Origin: Gremmenia infestans
Lineage: Eukaryota; Ascomycota; Leotiomycetes; Helotiales; Hamatocanthoscyphaceae
DNA: 64,000 nt
Reading direction: 5' to 3'
NCBI GenBank assembly: GCA_032629725.1
Contig: JAFEVB010000008.1
Location: 1,798,001 to 1,862,000, forward strand
The notes under the pieces were generated by a model that was not told the DNA's origin, made no database searches, and saw only the letters and a list, made by a program, of their open reading frames with translations. Shown piece after piece: positions 22,449 to 34,800 of the stretch (position 1 is its first letter; the number at the start of each line of letters is the position of its first letter). Made by a program: the position numbers and the translations under genes.

Positions 22449-25400
22449 TCATGGCCACATCTTTCCACCCCTACTAGGTAATTGGGGAATCTTCACCTCG
22501 TGAAGAAGCATCCAATCAGACAAATCCTTCTCCCACCTGGCCAACATCACCTTCTTTTGCCTCAAAAATTCCGGTTTCCACTCTTTGGACAGTCCCTTAT
22601 TCCACATAACCGGCAAACCGAGAGTGCCCTGCTTTCCACTCATCGAAATCCAATTGCTCAACTGTAGTACCCTATCGTACGTCTCATCATACCATCTCTT
22701 TTCCGTCTCCGAATTCCCTATTTTTTTGAACCCTTTCTCTCTATCATTCTTGCTTGCCCTGGCAGGCAGTTGGAACGCCTCCCATTCTCCACTAGTCTCA
22801 GGCGCAGGGAGTAATTTCCCATCCTGTACCATTTTCCATGGAAATGGGTTTTCTTTCGGGACCATCACATCTCCTGACTTCCTCAAAACCGCATGGAGCA
22901 ATGGCGGGTGATCAAGTGGTAATCGCAAAGGTTTCACAAACTCGGGATCCGTAATAACCTCGTCGCCCCAATGGTCCTTACATAGTAGCCCAAATGTAAC
23001 CGCTGCCTTCAACGCATCGAAGCCCGCCTGGTAACCCGGCGGTCCTTGCATTCTAGAAGCACCATGCACGCTTCCGGGGAGCCTTTCAGAGGCGATGAAG
23101 GCAAGTAGGGTGGTAATGCGGTGTTCAAGGGTGTTGATTTCGAATTTCATGAGATTGGTGGCTAGTGCTTCGAAGGACTTGCGGAATACAAGATTTGGGG
23201 CTGGTTGCAAGGGGTCGTTCGTCCATGGTGGCGCGATGCAGTTGAAGGTGCTAATAGCGTGTGTGAGAGCAGAGATAGCTGTCTGCATTGCGCGCCAGAT
23301 CTTGTATCTGCGTTCTGCTCGAGCGGCTAGGGCTGCATCTTCAATGGAAGCATCGCGTTTCTCGAGCGGACGGACGTCGTCGAGGACATGGAACAGGGCG
23401 TTTTTGAAGAGAATGCTGGCTTCTTTTACAGGTTCAGCCACGTTGTTGTTAAAGAAGGAATCGTCACCAGAAAAGTTGCGCTCGATGTATGTTTTGAGTT
23501 CAATGCCGCGGTTCACGAGACGGCAGATCTCGGTACGGAGAAGAGTTTGCAAGAGCAGTTCGTTGTCTTCGTAGCGCGGGTTCTTGACGAGCTGTACAGC
23601 TCGTGGGTCTGTCCACACATGCACAATGTACAAGGGGGAGTTGTACACATCGCTACGAGGATTCTCGGGTGCCCAAATGGGGACACTGTGGCCTGCATCC
23701 TCAATGATGCCAGAGAGATGGTACACTTTCATGAATAAAGCTGTGTAGAAGTCGTAGACTGTATGCGCATTGTTTTCGTAGGTGAGGTCACGATGTGGAG
23801 GTGGGCGTCGAGGATCAAGGCCAAGTCTCATGGTTTTTACATCGCCTCCGAGTCTTTGAACTTCAATCTCCAGGCGGTTCTTGTATTCTGTGACCTCCTT
23901 AATGCGTTGCTGATCCATGCCATTAAGGATACTTTTAAAGACTGGCTTGTCGTCGGCATTGATAAGTTTCCCTCCCGCAATTTGACGCACCATTGCCTCA
24001 GTAATCTCTTGCAGATACGTTCTCAAGGTATAATGCTGGGCCTCTTCAGGCGACTTGCCGAATTCAATGGCTGCCTGTTGAACCATGGCATCGTTTGCTT
24101 CGTGCTGCTGGAAAAGCACCTCTCGTTGGCTCTCAAGTTCTCGGATTCTCGTTTGACAGCCGGCTTCATCTTTGCACTTGAGGGAGTTATTATTCCTCTC
24201 ATAATCAAGCTTTTGAATATTATGCATTAGATCGGTACTCAGTATCATGATTTGCTGTTGCTGATGCTTATCTTTGGCTATCAAAGCATTCAACTCCTCT
24301 CGCGCTTGTGTGGAATTTGTATCGCGTTGCGCATAGGCTAATTGAGATTGTAAGGTCTTGATTCTGCCCTGGAAGCTGTTTTCCTGAACTCGCATCTGAT
24401 TGCTCAGATCAGTGTTATCTTTCTGCAATAGCGCAATTGTTCGATCGGCTTGCAAGTTTTGAGAACCGAGGCTACCTTGCCACAGAGGAGATTGGGGAGA
24501 CTGAGGAGTCTTTTCCCACCAATCCGGTCCGGAAGTACGTCCATTGTTCCTCCATACCGACTCCCTTTCCTTGGCAGCATAGACTGCCTCTCTTAGAGCT
24601 ATAACTTCATCTTGGCGGAAAGCTGAAAGTCTTCGCTCAGCTTCGAGGTCCCGTACGGTCTGTTGTTGTATTATGAGGAGTTCTTTATAGTCGGCGGGTT
24701 CTGCAGGTGCTTTTGAAAGCCTGCCGCAGGTGCAAGGGTCAACATGATGACATTCATCCAGGTAGCTCATCGTGGTTGCAACCTTGCGGGAGAAGTTGCC
24801 GATGTCACAGAAGGCACTCCAGACAATCGTGACTGGCTGAAAAATATTGGACCATGTCCAGGCCGGAGGACTTTGTCTATGCATGGCATTCGCAAGATCT
24901 TGTTTGTGCACGGCGTCTGAAGTAAATGCCACAATACAAAACACGCTAAAGGAGAAGACATAAAATGTCTCACTCGTGCAGAAAACGTAGAGGGGAATGG
25001 CGCCAATTATTACCGAGATCCAGAATGTCTGGAGAACGAAGGCTTGTGGTGGATCTTGTAAATGGAGGAGATATTTTTGGATCTGATTGTATTTAGTCGA
25101 TATGTTGCGATCTGGAGGGGAAAATACTACCTGTTTGGAGGCCCCAGGTGCGATAAAATATATAAAGACAATAGCAAGTCCTAGTGTCTGTCATTTTCAG
25201 TTAGTTTCGAGTCTCTTGTAGTAACAGGGTACTTACGGCTGGTGGACCTAGAATGCTGATGGGACTCCAACAATACAAGAGACCGTCCCAGAACTACAAG
25301 TATCAGCATCTCAAATCTGGCCTCTGGATAGTAAACTCACCACTTGCAACAACTCTCCTTGCCTAGCCCACCCTTCTCTATTTCCCTTGCATCTCTGCAT

Positions 25401-25640
25401 TTTGAACCAGTCTTGGGTTACTAGGGTATTCCAAGGATCGTTGACTAGGAGGACACTTAGGCATGCCTCTTCGAGGTAGTCATCTCCGAGCGCTGCCTTG
25501 ATGAATTCCACATTGTAATAATAGAAACCACCAATCCGCCTTGTGGCCCATTCTTGAAGATATATACCTACCGAAATAGCAATGGAAAGTATAATAAATA
25601 TCTCCCTTTTGCCTAGAGAGCTACTGTTTCTGGGTGGCAT
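22449..25640 (-). CDS. Membrane-anchored coiled-coil protein, unknown function
   Basis: Not recognised. Four exons: 25640-25341, 25293-25237, 25187-25131 and 25082-22449, all phase 0, 1,015 aa. The small 57-nt exons each encode half a membrane helix and restore frame precisely. N-terminal features: helix IFIILSIAISVGIYLQEW, GGFYYYNVEF, then DPWNTLVTQDWFKMQRCKG, matching the layout of the neighbouring gene's N terminus. Two to three more helices follow (LGLAIVFIYFIAPG; FWISVIIGAIPLYVFC; FYVFSFSVFCIVAFTS). A long coiled coil lies at ~210-430 (LLIIQQQTVRDLEAERRL; RIRELESQREVLFQQHE), followed by a ~500-residue helical C-terminal region with no recognised motif. The architecture (membrane head, coiled-coil, globular tail) equals that of the adjacent ORF pair if those are joined. 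Confidence 0.75.
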
Positions 25641-26083
25641 TGCGACGCCAAGGTCGAGCGAGCACAGCTCCGCGAGGAATTACTCGATGTTGATTGTTAA
25701 AACGCGAGGGTTTGAGAATGGGGTTGGCAAAGGTTCAAGTCGATGGGCGCTTCGTTCGTGTATCGTTCGCTTTCAATTAGGCGGCCTCCGATATATTAGA
25801 CAATTTCGTCGCATATGATCCTTTACCTTCGTCTAGTAGAAGTAACTGAAATACTCTCGATTGAGTTGAGTCAATAGTCGTGGCTATCGAACATAAAGAT
25901 AGGAAAAATTAAACAAAGGAAACGCTTACCACAGCGCGAACAGGAGACATTGTGACACTAATCACCAAAACGGGAAATGATGGCAAAAGTCGAGGAACAA
26001 AGGAATAAATTATCGAAAATCCCCAGCGCCACCAAATACCAATTAACCATCCGCGTAAAGCTTTCAGCTGCATTCAGATACGC
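25641..26083. other. Short intergenic region
   Basis: 443 bp between the coiled-coil gene start and the end of the PAP2 phosphatase gene. No feature seen. Confidence 0.55.
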
Positions 26084-27204
26084 TTACTCTTCCTCATCAT
26101 CATCATCCAAATCAAACTCCCTCGTAGTAGCCACTCGCCCGGTCTCTTCATCATCCTTGAGTTTCCCAAACCCTTCATTGAAAAGTGTTTCTCGTGATGG
26201 AAACGGCTCATCGCATTTAGGCGAACGAAGTCGAGGGTAATATCGCCTGTATGAAAAAAATGCAATTGCCATCCCCAGGATAGAGCCACAGGTGACATCG
26301 TAGACATCGTGACTGGAATCGTCAGTTTTTCTTCTCCTGTTGAAGATAGGAAATACATACCGATAGTCTTCACACCGACTAATTGCAATCATAGCTGCAC
26401 CAAGCAGTGGTGACATAGCTAACAGAGCCCTCCCTAGATCAGTCCTGGGACGGAAGACATGCATCTGGCCACAGAAAAACAAAGCAAGAAATCCCAATCC
26501 ACTGAAGGCAAATGATGAATGTCCAGAGGGGAAGCTCCTCCATCCATCATGTAGGATATGATGATTGGTCTCGGTGCATACGTTTATATCTACCAACGCA
26601 TGGTCAGCAGTCCCAGGCGCTGGCCTGCAGCGGGCTATCAAGTCTGGTCGTGGTCTGCCGACTGCATTCTTGATAACGTCTGTGATGAGGGAGGCAAGGA
26701 TTAGACTGCAGAGTAAGTATGTGGGTTTCATAGAGCATTTTCAAGGACTCACCTAATGAAGAACCCAAGAAGTGTGACATGGCACTTGTGTATGCTTGAC
26801 CTTGTGACAGCCAGCGTGAGGATCAGGGTGACAAGGGGTATTCCTCCAGCATAAAATATGTTCCATCCCACAGGCACCCTCTCAACCTCGGCATGCGGGT
26901 ATTGGATATTGATATTACTGAGGAAGAAGAGGCGGTGGAAGGGTTCTATGAGGAATTGTACCTGCAAGCCATCAGCGCAATCCTGACATTGGGGGACAGT
27001 AGAAGGATACCTACCGAGAAATATGCCGCCAGCAGCAGCACAAACCCTACATAGTCCGGCGCATATGTTTTCTGTGTCTTCCATTAGTTATGTACCTTGC
27101 AGACTGCAATATCAAAGCCATACCTCCCAAAATCTGGCCACAGAGCCAATCCACCCTGTTTGAGCAGCCAGGCCTCCATTTGAGGACCGTCCATTTAGAG
27201 GCAT
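26084..27204 (-). CDS. PAP2-family lipid phosphate phosphatase (DPP1/LPP1-like)
   Basis: Membrane phosphatase that removes phosphate from diacylglycerol pyrophosphate, phosphatidate or related lipids; exact substrate unknown. Five exons: 27204-27124, 27071-27015, 26961-26753, 26705-26361 and 26312-26084, 306 aa, normal for the family. All three catalytic motifs are visible: KNAVGRPRP, PSGH (FPSGHSSFAFSG) and the split SRCEDYR/HDVYDV motif, which becomes intact only after removing the intron at 26313-26360. Membrane helices include YVGFVLLLAAYF, GGIPLVTLILTLAV and SGLGFLALFFCG. The tail is acidic (DLDDDDEEE). It is divergent from MED7 with 312 bp between starts. Confidence 0.92.
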
Positions 27205-27516
27205 TATGCTAAGATCTCTCCCCAGCAAGAGATATGCCTGTCTGAAGCATCGAGTTATACGGAAAGACGACACTGTGAAAGAAGTTAGGTGGATATGGCG
27301 TTATGCGGTTCTTCCTCTACATTGATCCTATGAGACATGTTGGCCACAAGACCTTCGTAGCCTTGCTTACGTATACAGTGGAATGTCAACAACACCTTCA
27401 ACCTTCAAGCTCTCTCCGATTCCCGAACAACTTTTCCCGCGCCCTTTCCTTCACGAAACCACTGAGATTGAATCTCTCTCTAATGTCTATAACTTCTCTG
27501 CGATAAGCAAGGCACA
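27205..27516. promoter_or_regulatory. Divergent promoter of PAP2 phosphatase and MED7
   Basis: The 312-bp interval between outward-facing ATGs must hold both promoters. No recognisable operator is called. Confidence 0.55.
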
Positions 27517-28298
27517 ATGGACGATCCTCAACCCCCAAATCCTCTCGCAGCCGCCTTCCCAGCACCTCCTCCCTTCTGGCAGAGCTTCACTCCAGAGAAT
27601 CTCGAGCGCATATCAAAATTACGCGCCCCTCAAAACCGCACTACGAGAGAAGAAAATGGTCTGCCTCCGCGAATCCTCAATCTACCCCCCGAATTACGGT
27701 TCCTGCAGCCACCAGAGCCGCCGGTGGAGGGTGTTTATAGGTGTTTTGGGGATGTGTTCAACGTAAGTTTACTTCGGCGTTTTGAAAGGCTATAAAAGAA
27801 AACATGCTAATTGAAAATGTAATACAGTTGAAAGATCCCCTTCCAACCCTCCAAGAAATGTCCATCCAACAACTCTACACCCCGCCTCCGTCCCCCTCCT
27901 CACACATCGACCGCGCTCTAATCCTCAAACGCCTTGCAAAGTCTCTCCTGCTCAACTTCCTCGAACTCACAGGCATCATGTCTACGAACCCTGAACAATA
28001 CGAAGAGAAAGTCCAGGATTTGCGGACCCTGTTTATCAATTTCCATCATTTGCTTAATGAGTATCGTCCGCATCAGGCAAGGGAGAGCTTGATTCTTATG
28101 ATGCAGGATCAGCTGGAGAAGAGTCGGAAGGAGACCGAGGGGATTAGAGAGGTGAAAGAGAGGGTTGAGGGTGTTATGGAGGGGTTGGGGAAGTTGAAAT
28201 TAGCGGAATTTGAGAATGAGAAGGTTCGACTGGGAAAGGTGGAGGTTGTGGAGGAGGGGAGAGATGTCTGGGAGACTTTGGAAAAAGAGTTCAGTTGA
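27517..28298 (+). CDS. MED7: Mediator complex subunit 7
   Basis: Subunit of the Mediator middle module, which forms an extended heterodimer with Med21 and bridges activators to RNA polymerase II. Two exons: 27517-27762 and 27828-28298, 238 aa. The Pro-rich N terminus (FPAPPPFWQSFTPENLERI...LRFLQPPEPPVEGVYRCFGD) and the helical core (LKRLAKSLLLNFLELTGIMS; KVQDLRTLFINFHHLLNEYRPHQARESLILMM) are typical of Med7, followed by a C-terminal coiled coil that pairs with Med21 in the family. The first ATG with the family N terminus was chosen. Confidence 0.93.
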
Positions 28299-28514
28299 CA
28301 GGAACTATAAAGGATTTCGAAAGATACCATCAACCATAGTTAATCACTATCTGGGGACCGATTGAAGGTTGCGGAAGATCGTCGTATTGTTTCACAACTA
28401 TGCATCGTGTCTATCCCCTCGATCCTTTCTCCCAACCCTCATATCAAGTCATGATTCATAGCCCCTTGGCTTGGCCTCCAACTGCATCCCAATACGTCCC
28501 ATGCATCGATCCCC
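28299..28514. other. MED7 3' flank
   Basis: Short interval between MED7 and the remnant of the ORF interrupted by the retrotransposon. Presumed 3' UTRs of converging genes. Confidence 0.5.
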
Positions 28515-28556
28515 CTACATCACAGTGCAAGGGATCGGGATGCAGCAACAATCATA

Positions 28557-28561
28557 TCCAT
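28557..28561. repeat. Target-site duplication TCCAT (left copy)
   Basis: The 5-bp sequence TCCAT immediately precedes the 5' LTR and is repeated exactly after the 3' LTR, the normal size for Ty1/copia integrases. Confidence 0.9.
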
Positions 28562-28757
28562 TGTTGGTTCTAGACTCTGGAATCTGTGGGTTTCCCTGTT
28601 TGTACTGTTTGTTCTGTTTGCGCTGTTTGCGCTGTTTCACCTCCTGCTTGTCAAACTAGCTTGTTCTAAAGAAGTGTAACTTATAAGAAGAGAGCTAGAA
28701 CCCCTTATGGGTTCTGATCTCTTCATCAGTAATTGAGCACTTCTTCAGAAACCTTCT
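28562..28757 (+). repeat. 5' LTR (196 bp)
   Basis: Identical to 35911-36106 except one C/T difference. It begins TGTTGG; its end is set by the point where the two copies diverge (shared through AAACCTTCT), so the terminal dinucleotide is not the usual CA. It contains a TATAAG box near 28683 that may serve as the element promoter. Confidence 0.95.
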
Positions 28758-28767
28758 GGTTATGAGC
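28758..28767 (+). other. Primer-binding site complementary to initiator tRNA-Met anticodon loop
   Basis: GGTTATGAGC directly after the 5' LTR is the complement of GCTCATAACC, the anticodon stem-loop region of initiator tRNA-Met. Drosophila copia and yeast Ty5 prime from this internal tRNA region (half-tRNA priming), so the same mode is inferred. Confidence 0.75.
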
Positions 28768-28895
28768 GAATTTTGAAGAGGTATCCATTCAACAAACGAA
28801 ATTTGTTTTGTGTCTACCTTCTCTGAAAGAAGAGCAAGCTCACGATCGATCTCGTGCAGCACCTCTATCAAACGGAGGAGCAAGCTGCCCGAAAA

Positions 28896-31800
28896 ATGAC
28901 CTCCAACGACAGAGATGCGTCTGGAAGCTCCAAACTGACCGGCAAGGTCACCTACTTCCAATGGCGACGAAATTTTGATCGCCAGGCGAAATTGAAGGAC
29001 GTGTACAGGTTGTACACAGGTGAGGAAAGAGAACTGACGGAACCAAAACAGGATGATTATCTTGTTTACAGGAGTGGCCCAAAAACGAGAGCTCAAGTCA
29101 AGGAAGCCGGGACAACTCTTGCCAAGGACGGTGATTCTATGGAAGACGCCTCTGTTATTGATGGTTCTATGAGCTTTCTGTCTTACCAGATTGCATACAA
29201 GAAATACGAAAGACAACAAGACCGCATCCGACAAGCCAAAGAACTTATCATGAAGACCATCTCGACCTCCATTCAGATCGAACTTGAAGATGGCAACCAT
29301 CTCAAGACACTGGCACATGCTGCGAAACACCTGAGACAGACATACGAAGTCACCGAGGAACGTGCCCGAGAACAACTTCTTGAAAGAGTCAACAACCTCC
29401 AGCTCGGCAACCTATCCATGACGGAATACTTCAACAAACACCATGAGCTTCGACAAGATCTCGGTCGCGCGAAAATGACTACGTACACGGAAGGTTCAAT
29501 GATTTCCAACATCTTTGCTGGACTACCCCAGCAATACAAGGTCGTGAAGGAACAGTGGGACTGGATTCGAGCTGCGAACCTAGGCTCTGCACCAGACATC
29601 CACATGCTTCAGGAACAAATGTTGATAAAGGAAGACGACCTCAAAAAGGAAGCAGAACATCGGAAGAGAAACAGCGGTGGAGGGGTTCGTGGAAATGGGA
29701 ATGGCAATGGAAATGGAAGTGGCAGCAGGAAATTTGATGCCAGTCTCATCTGCACCCACGAGCCATGTGGACGAACTGGACATCTCGAACCGGACTGCTG
29801 GATTGCACACCCTGAGAAGAAGCCCGCACACATCAAGGAACGTGAGGCCAAACGAAGGTCTGAGAACGACAAGGACAGAAAGCCAAAAGATAGAAGGGCC
29901 ATGGCTACAAGGGACAACAAGGGAGAGAAACCCGACAAGCTTATTGCTGCCACGGTATTCGATCTTAACGACTTCCAGAAACAAATGAATAATGCTCGGG
30001 CCCGCCAAGCCACAAACCCCTACGCAATTCTCGATTCACCAATGGGCGCACGACGCACTGCCCCAGGCATGACTCATAGCCTCGGCAAAGAAGAAGACAC
30101 AATCGAAGAAGAAATCGCAGACGAAAACGAAGAAGGACACGAAGACAAAGAATCCATCGACAATAACAAATACACCTCCAAACGCATCTTTGATCTGGTC
30201 GATGTCTCAAACGCCTTCACACAAGTTGATGTCGGCAACATCTCAGACAATGGCACCAACCATAGTGTCACCAACAATCATTCCAACAGTGTTTCTTCTG
30301 ATCAAGTTCTTTATGGTGTCAATAATGCCCCTGCCCAGTTCCTTTCCGAGAGTATGCTCCTCTATGCCTCACATTTCTCAGACTCCGCTGATCCCTCGTT
30401 ACAGGCATCAAGCCGTCTATCAAGAAGGAGGATTTCTGAAGGAATAATAGGAAGAGGAGGAGTACCTAAGGAATTGAATTGGATCAAGGATATGCAATGT
30501 ACCAATAGTCTTTCTGCTCTGCTATTGTTAGCAAAATCAAGTGGCGTTCAACCGATCGATACTCTATTAGACTCAGGTGCAAACGGACATGTTTTCAATG
30601 ATCGAAAGTGTTTCACCAATTTTGTCTCTTTTGAATATTCTATCGACACCGCTGATCACACTTCACCACTAAGAGTGGAAGGAGGTGGAAATGTTACTAT
30701 GCTGCTTCACAATGGAAATGGCGAAGTTACGGAACTTACCATTACGGATGTTGCATATGCCCCCAACGCTTTTTGCAACTTAGTATCTCTCAGTCTTCTG
30801 GGAACAAAAGGACACTTATCTGGAACCTGGAATGCTCGTGAAATCACAATACAGACTAAATCCGGATATGTTGTGGGAGTTGCAAAAGCTACGGAAGGCC
30901 TGTACCGTCTCGAAGGCACCAGAATGTCAGGCAACAACGGCAAGCCGGCTATCGCCGCAGCTATCAATTTCCAGAGCGAGGTTTGGATGTGGCATCGGCG
31001 TTTAGGACATCTCAGCTGGCAAGCAATGAGGCTTCTTCTGAAGCACAGCAATGGAATCGACCTTACCGATACGCAAATCAAAGCAATGCTCAAAACTATT
31101 TGCCCGGTCTGCGCGGTTACCAAAGCCTTGGTTCGGATACCTCGTGAACCAGCAACTAGACGTGCTACGACCTGCGGGGCTCTTATGCATGTTGACGCAT
31201 GGGGACCGTATCCCATTCCCGGCTTTGATGGAACTTTGAGAATGCTTCTTTTTACAGATGATGCCGATCGATACACTTGGAGTGAAGGATATGTTGAAAA
31301 AGGGGAAGTGCAAGATGTCTTCAAACAACTTCATAAGAGAATCGAAAAATCCGAGAACATTGAGATTCGATCCTACCGTTTTGACGGAGAATTCCAAGTT
31401 GGCACAATTGCTGAATGGCTTGAGAAGAAAGGCATAGCTACTGAACCTACACCCGCCTATCATCATTACGCCAATGGTGTCGCTGAACGACAGAATAGAA
31501 CAATCCGCGAAAAGTCGGCCCCTATGATGCAAGAAGCTAAGTTGAACAGCCAAATAGCCAAAATCGTGGCTGGGAATGGCGAGGAGATGCTACGAAACTC
31601 ATCAATCCCGGAGAATCTCTGGCCAATGGCTTGGAACTATGCAGTCTGGTTGAAGAACAGAAGCCCATCACGAGCATTCAAGGATAAAAAGACTCCATGG
31701 GAGGAACACTTCAAGTCTAAACCAACTTTCGGACGAGAACGTATCTGGGGATCTCGAGCCTATGTTACTCTCCCAGCTGAACTTGGACGAGATAAAGGCC

Positions 31801-34800
31801 TCAAGATTCATGACCCTAGAGGTTGGATGGGATATTTTGTTGGGTGCGAATCAGAATCGATCTATCTCATCTACTCTGAAGAGAAACATCGAGTGTTCCG
31901 CGTTGGTGTGGCACGAGTGGATGATGGTGAAGGAATGCATGATCCTCATGATGCTCCCTCAATGACAACAAGAGTACCAATCCCTGATCTAAGTAGCGAA
32001 CTCGGCGATACGGAAAGCGATATTCAAGAACTCACATCAACTGACGACGATGAACACAACTCTATTGACGACGACTTGTTTGAATCAAATGAAAACGAAG
32101 ACTCCAACGGGCATCTAGATCTTGACGCGAACCTTGCTCAAGAATTGGACTCTGATGAAGAAATACTATCTGAGACAAGCAATAGCGAGAGAGGAGGAGA
32201 GACAGTATCAAGATTCTTCGCTGGTATTGCACAGTTCCCAATAACCCCCGCCGATACGAACAATTTCCCCAAATGTGGCTATTGCTTCGTCCGTAGCCTT
32301 GGCTGCAATCAGGACGAAAAACGACCGTGTACTAGCTGCATCAAGAAACCCAGGAAATGCAAGGATGTCACTCTCGAAGAACTTCAAAAATATCCAGACA
32401 AAGCTTGGAAGATATTGATTAAAATGGTTTCCGAATCAATTGACATCGGAAATTACGACAAATCTCTAATCGCCAAACTCCCAAAATGCGAGAGGTGTTT
32501 TATTGGTAAGCGATTATGTTTCAAGGATAATGATACCGACAGATGCGACAAGTGTACAGTTTTAGGTTTTGTTTGCAAACCTCTAACTCGCCAAGCACTT
32601 CAGAAGTATCCATTGCGTGCACAGACAGAACTTGCTGAACAGCAACTTCTCCACAAGAGAATAGAGAACACAAGCTCTCAAAGCCCTGAAACCTCGGTCG
32701 CTACAACGCTGGACGAGGTATGCCAACCTTGTCGAACAAAAAGACGACGTTGCAATGGAGGAACTCCCTGCGACAAATGTGTCCAACATGGAATTGTTAA
32801 TGAGTGTGTAAAGCCTAGAGCCAGAGAGATACCACTCAAGAACGACTCTTGCCAACCCTGTCGACAAAGGCGTCGACGCTGCAATGGAGAGATCCCTTGT
32901 GACCGATGTATCGAGCTTGGAATTATTGCCAAATGCGTAAGACTTAAAGACAAAGAAGAACCGAAGTGTACTTTCTGCAGAAACAATGACAAAAATTGCA
33001 GCCGGACTCGACCATGTATCACTTGTACGGAAAGAAAAAGGCCATGCACATTTGTCGACCAAGATGGCTTGGTGCACAGAACGTACAGCGGCATCAACGA
33101 TGATAATCTCGATGAGAGTGATGATGAATGTGTGGCATGCGAAAAGTACAAGCGCAACTGCAGTCAAGGACACCCATGCTATCAGTGTATCAAAGCCTCT
33201 GCCCACGATCGCACTCAGAGGTGTAGCTACAACCACACTGGAGGCTTGAAAGAGACCTGGGAAACTAAGGGGTTTTCTCTTGTCAAATATGCAGAACCTG
33301 TTCTTGATCCACTCTACAAGGATAAAGTCAAGCGTCGAGGACTTCGCTATCCGAGAGATGACGCTGATTGGAAGACCCGTCTTCTGAAAAGCAAAGGTGC
33401 GAAAACCAAGGAGAAGAAAGCTGCCGACTCAGAGTCCGTAAACAATAATAGTGAGACAGACGATGCAGGTAATCCACCATCAAATCAATCACCAGCGCAG
33501 ACGCAGTTTAATTCTGATTTTCCTCATGGTTACTCTTTGATGGAAACAGAAGGCACAAATCTTCGATGTGGCCTCTACTCAATCATTCGCAGCATTGAAG
33601 GACAATTTCCTTCTCTACCTGTTCCAGGGATTGAAGAACTTACTTACATCGCAATAAACGGAGAAGCCTCGCAAATTCTACTCTCCACTTTTGGTACAGT
33701 AGATGATAATAACTTTACTGTGGATCATGTTGCTAGTGTGTTACAAGAATGGGGCCGTCAACATAATGTTGAGTTCCAACTGGGACTTCATATGCCTGGA
33801 ACAAACCCTGCTATCATTTTCACGAATGTCAATCCAGGCACTCATACACTCTGGATTCACAACAACAATGCAACAAGCGTCGGAAAGAGTCTCAATCATT
33901 TTTCTGGAATGAAGAAGACGAAACCATCAGCTGCTAAGAACGCTCCCGCAACTACGAAACCCAAGAAGAAACGTCGCTATTACTCATCGGATGATTCCAG
34001 CGAAGACGATAACTCAAAAACCCAACGAATCGATGACGACATCAGCGAGTTCTTTGGTCAGGGCTCAATGGTTCAAAAACTCTCGGCACCATCCCCGACC
34101 CAGTATCGTGTTGCAGCGATGATGGCTCTCGCAGACCATCGCTCATTGGACGATTATGATGCAGATGATGGGCCAGAACCTACGACCTATGGACAAGCAA
34201 TGAAGATGCCCGACGCAGTGGGATGGCAAGGCGCTATTGACCGAGAACAACAATCCCTTGAGAAGAATAAAGTCTTTAGACTTGTTCTTCGCAAGGATGT
34301 TCCAACAAATCGTCGGCCTCTCACTAGCAGGTGGGTATTCAAGCGAAAACTCGGATATGATGCAAATACAGCTACATACAAGAAAAAGTTCAAAGCCCGA
34401 CTTGTAGCCAGAGGATTCCAACAGGTTGATGGAATCGACTACGAAGAAACCTTCTCAGCTGTAGTGAAGTCCTGTTCATATAGGATCCTAATTGCATTAG
34501 CTGCAATGTACGGCTATAAGATTTTTCTCATGGACGTCAAGACAGCCTTTTTGTATGGAGATCTTGATGTGGAAATCTATCTGAAAACCCCGCCTGGCTT
34601 CAACTGCCCAAAGAATATGGTGCTCCGATTACTTAAAGCCTTGTACGGCCTAAAGCAATCGCCACGACTTTGGTATCATAAACTGGCAACTACACTTGTT
34701 GACACCCTTGGCTTCAGAATATCCCCACACGATCCATGTGTGTTTATACACACAACAAAACCATTGATCGTCGCAATCTGGGTTGATGACCTTATGGTTG

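Noticed and set aside
28695..29375. 226-aa antisense ORF across the 5' LTR and Gag
   Set aside because: Lies opposite the real polyprotein ORF and half of it is LTR; composition is that of an antisense shadow.
32583..33236. Antisense ORFs (217 and 159 aa) over the zinc-cluster region
   Set aside because: Opposite strand of a strongly motif-bearing coding frame; they arise from its codon bias.
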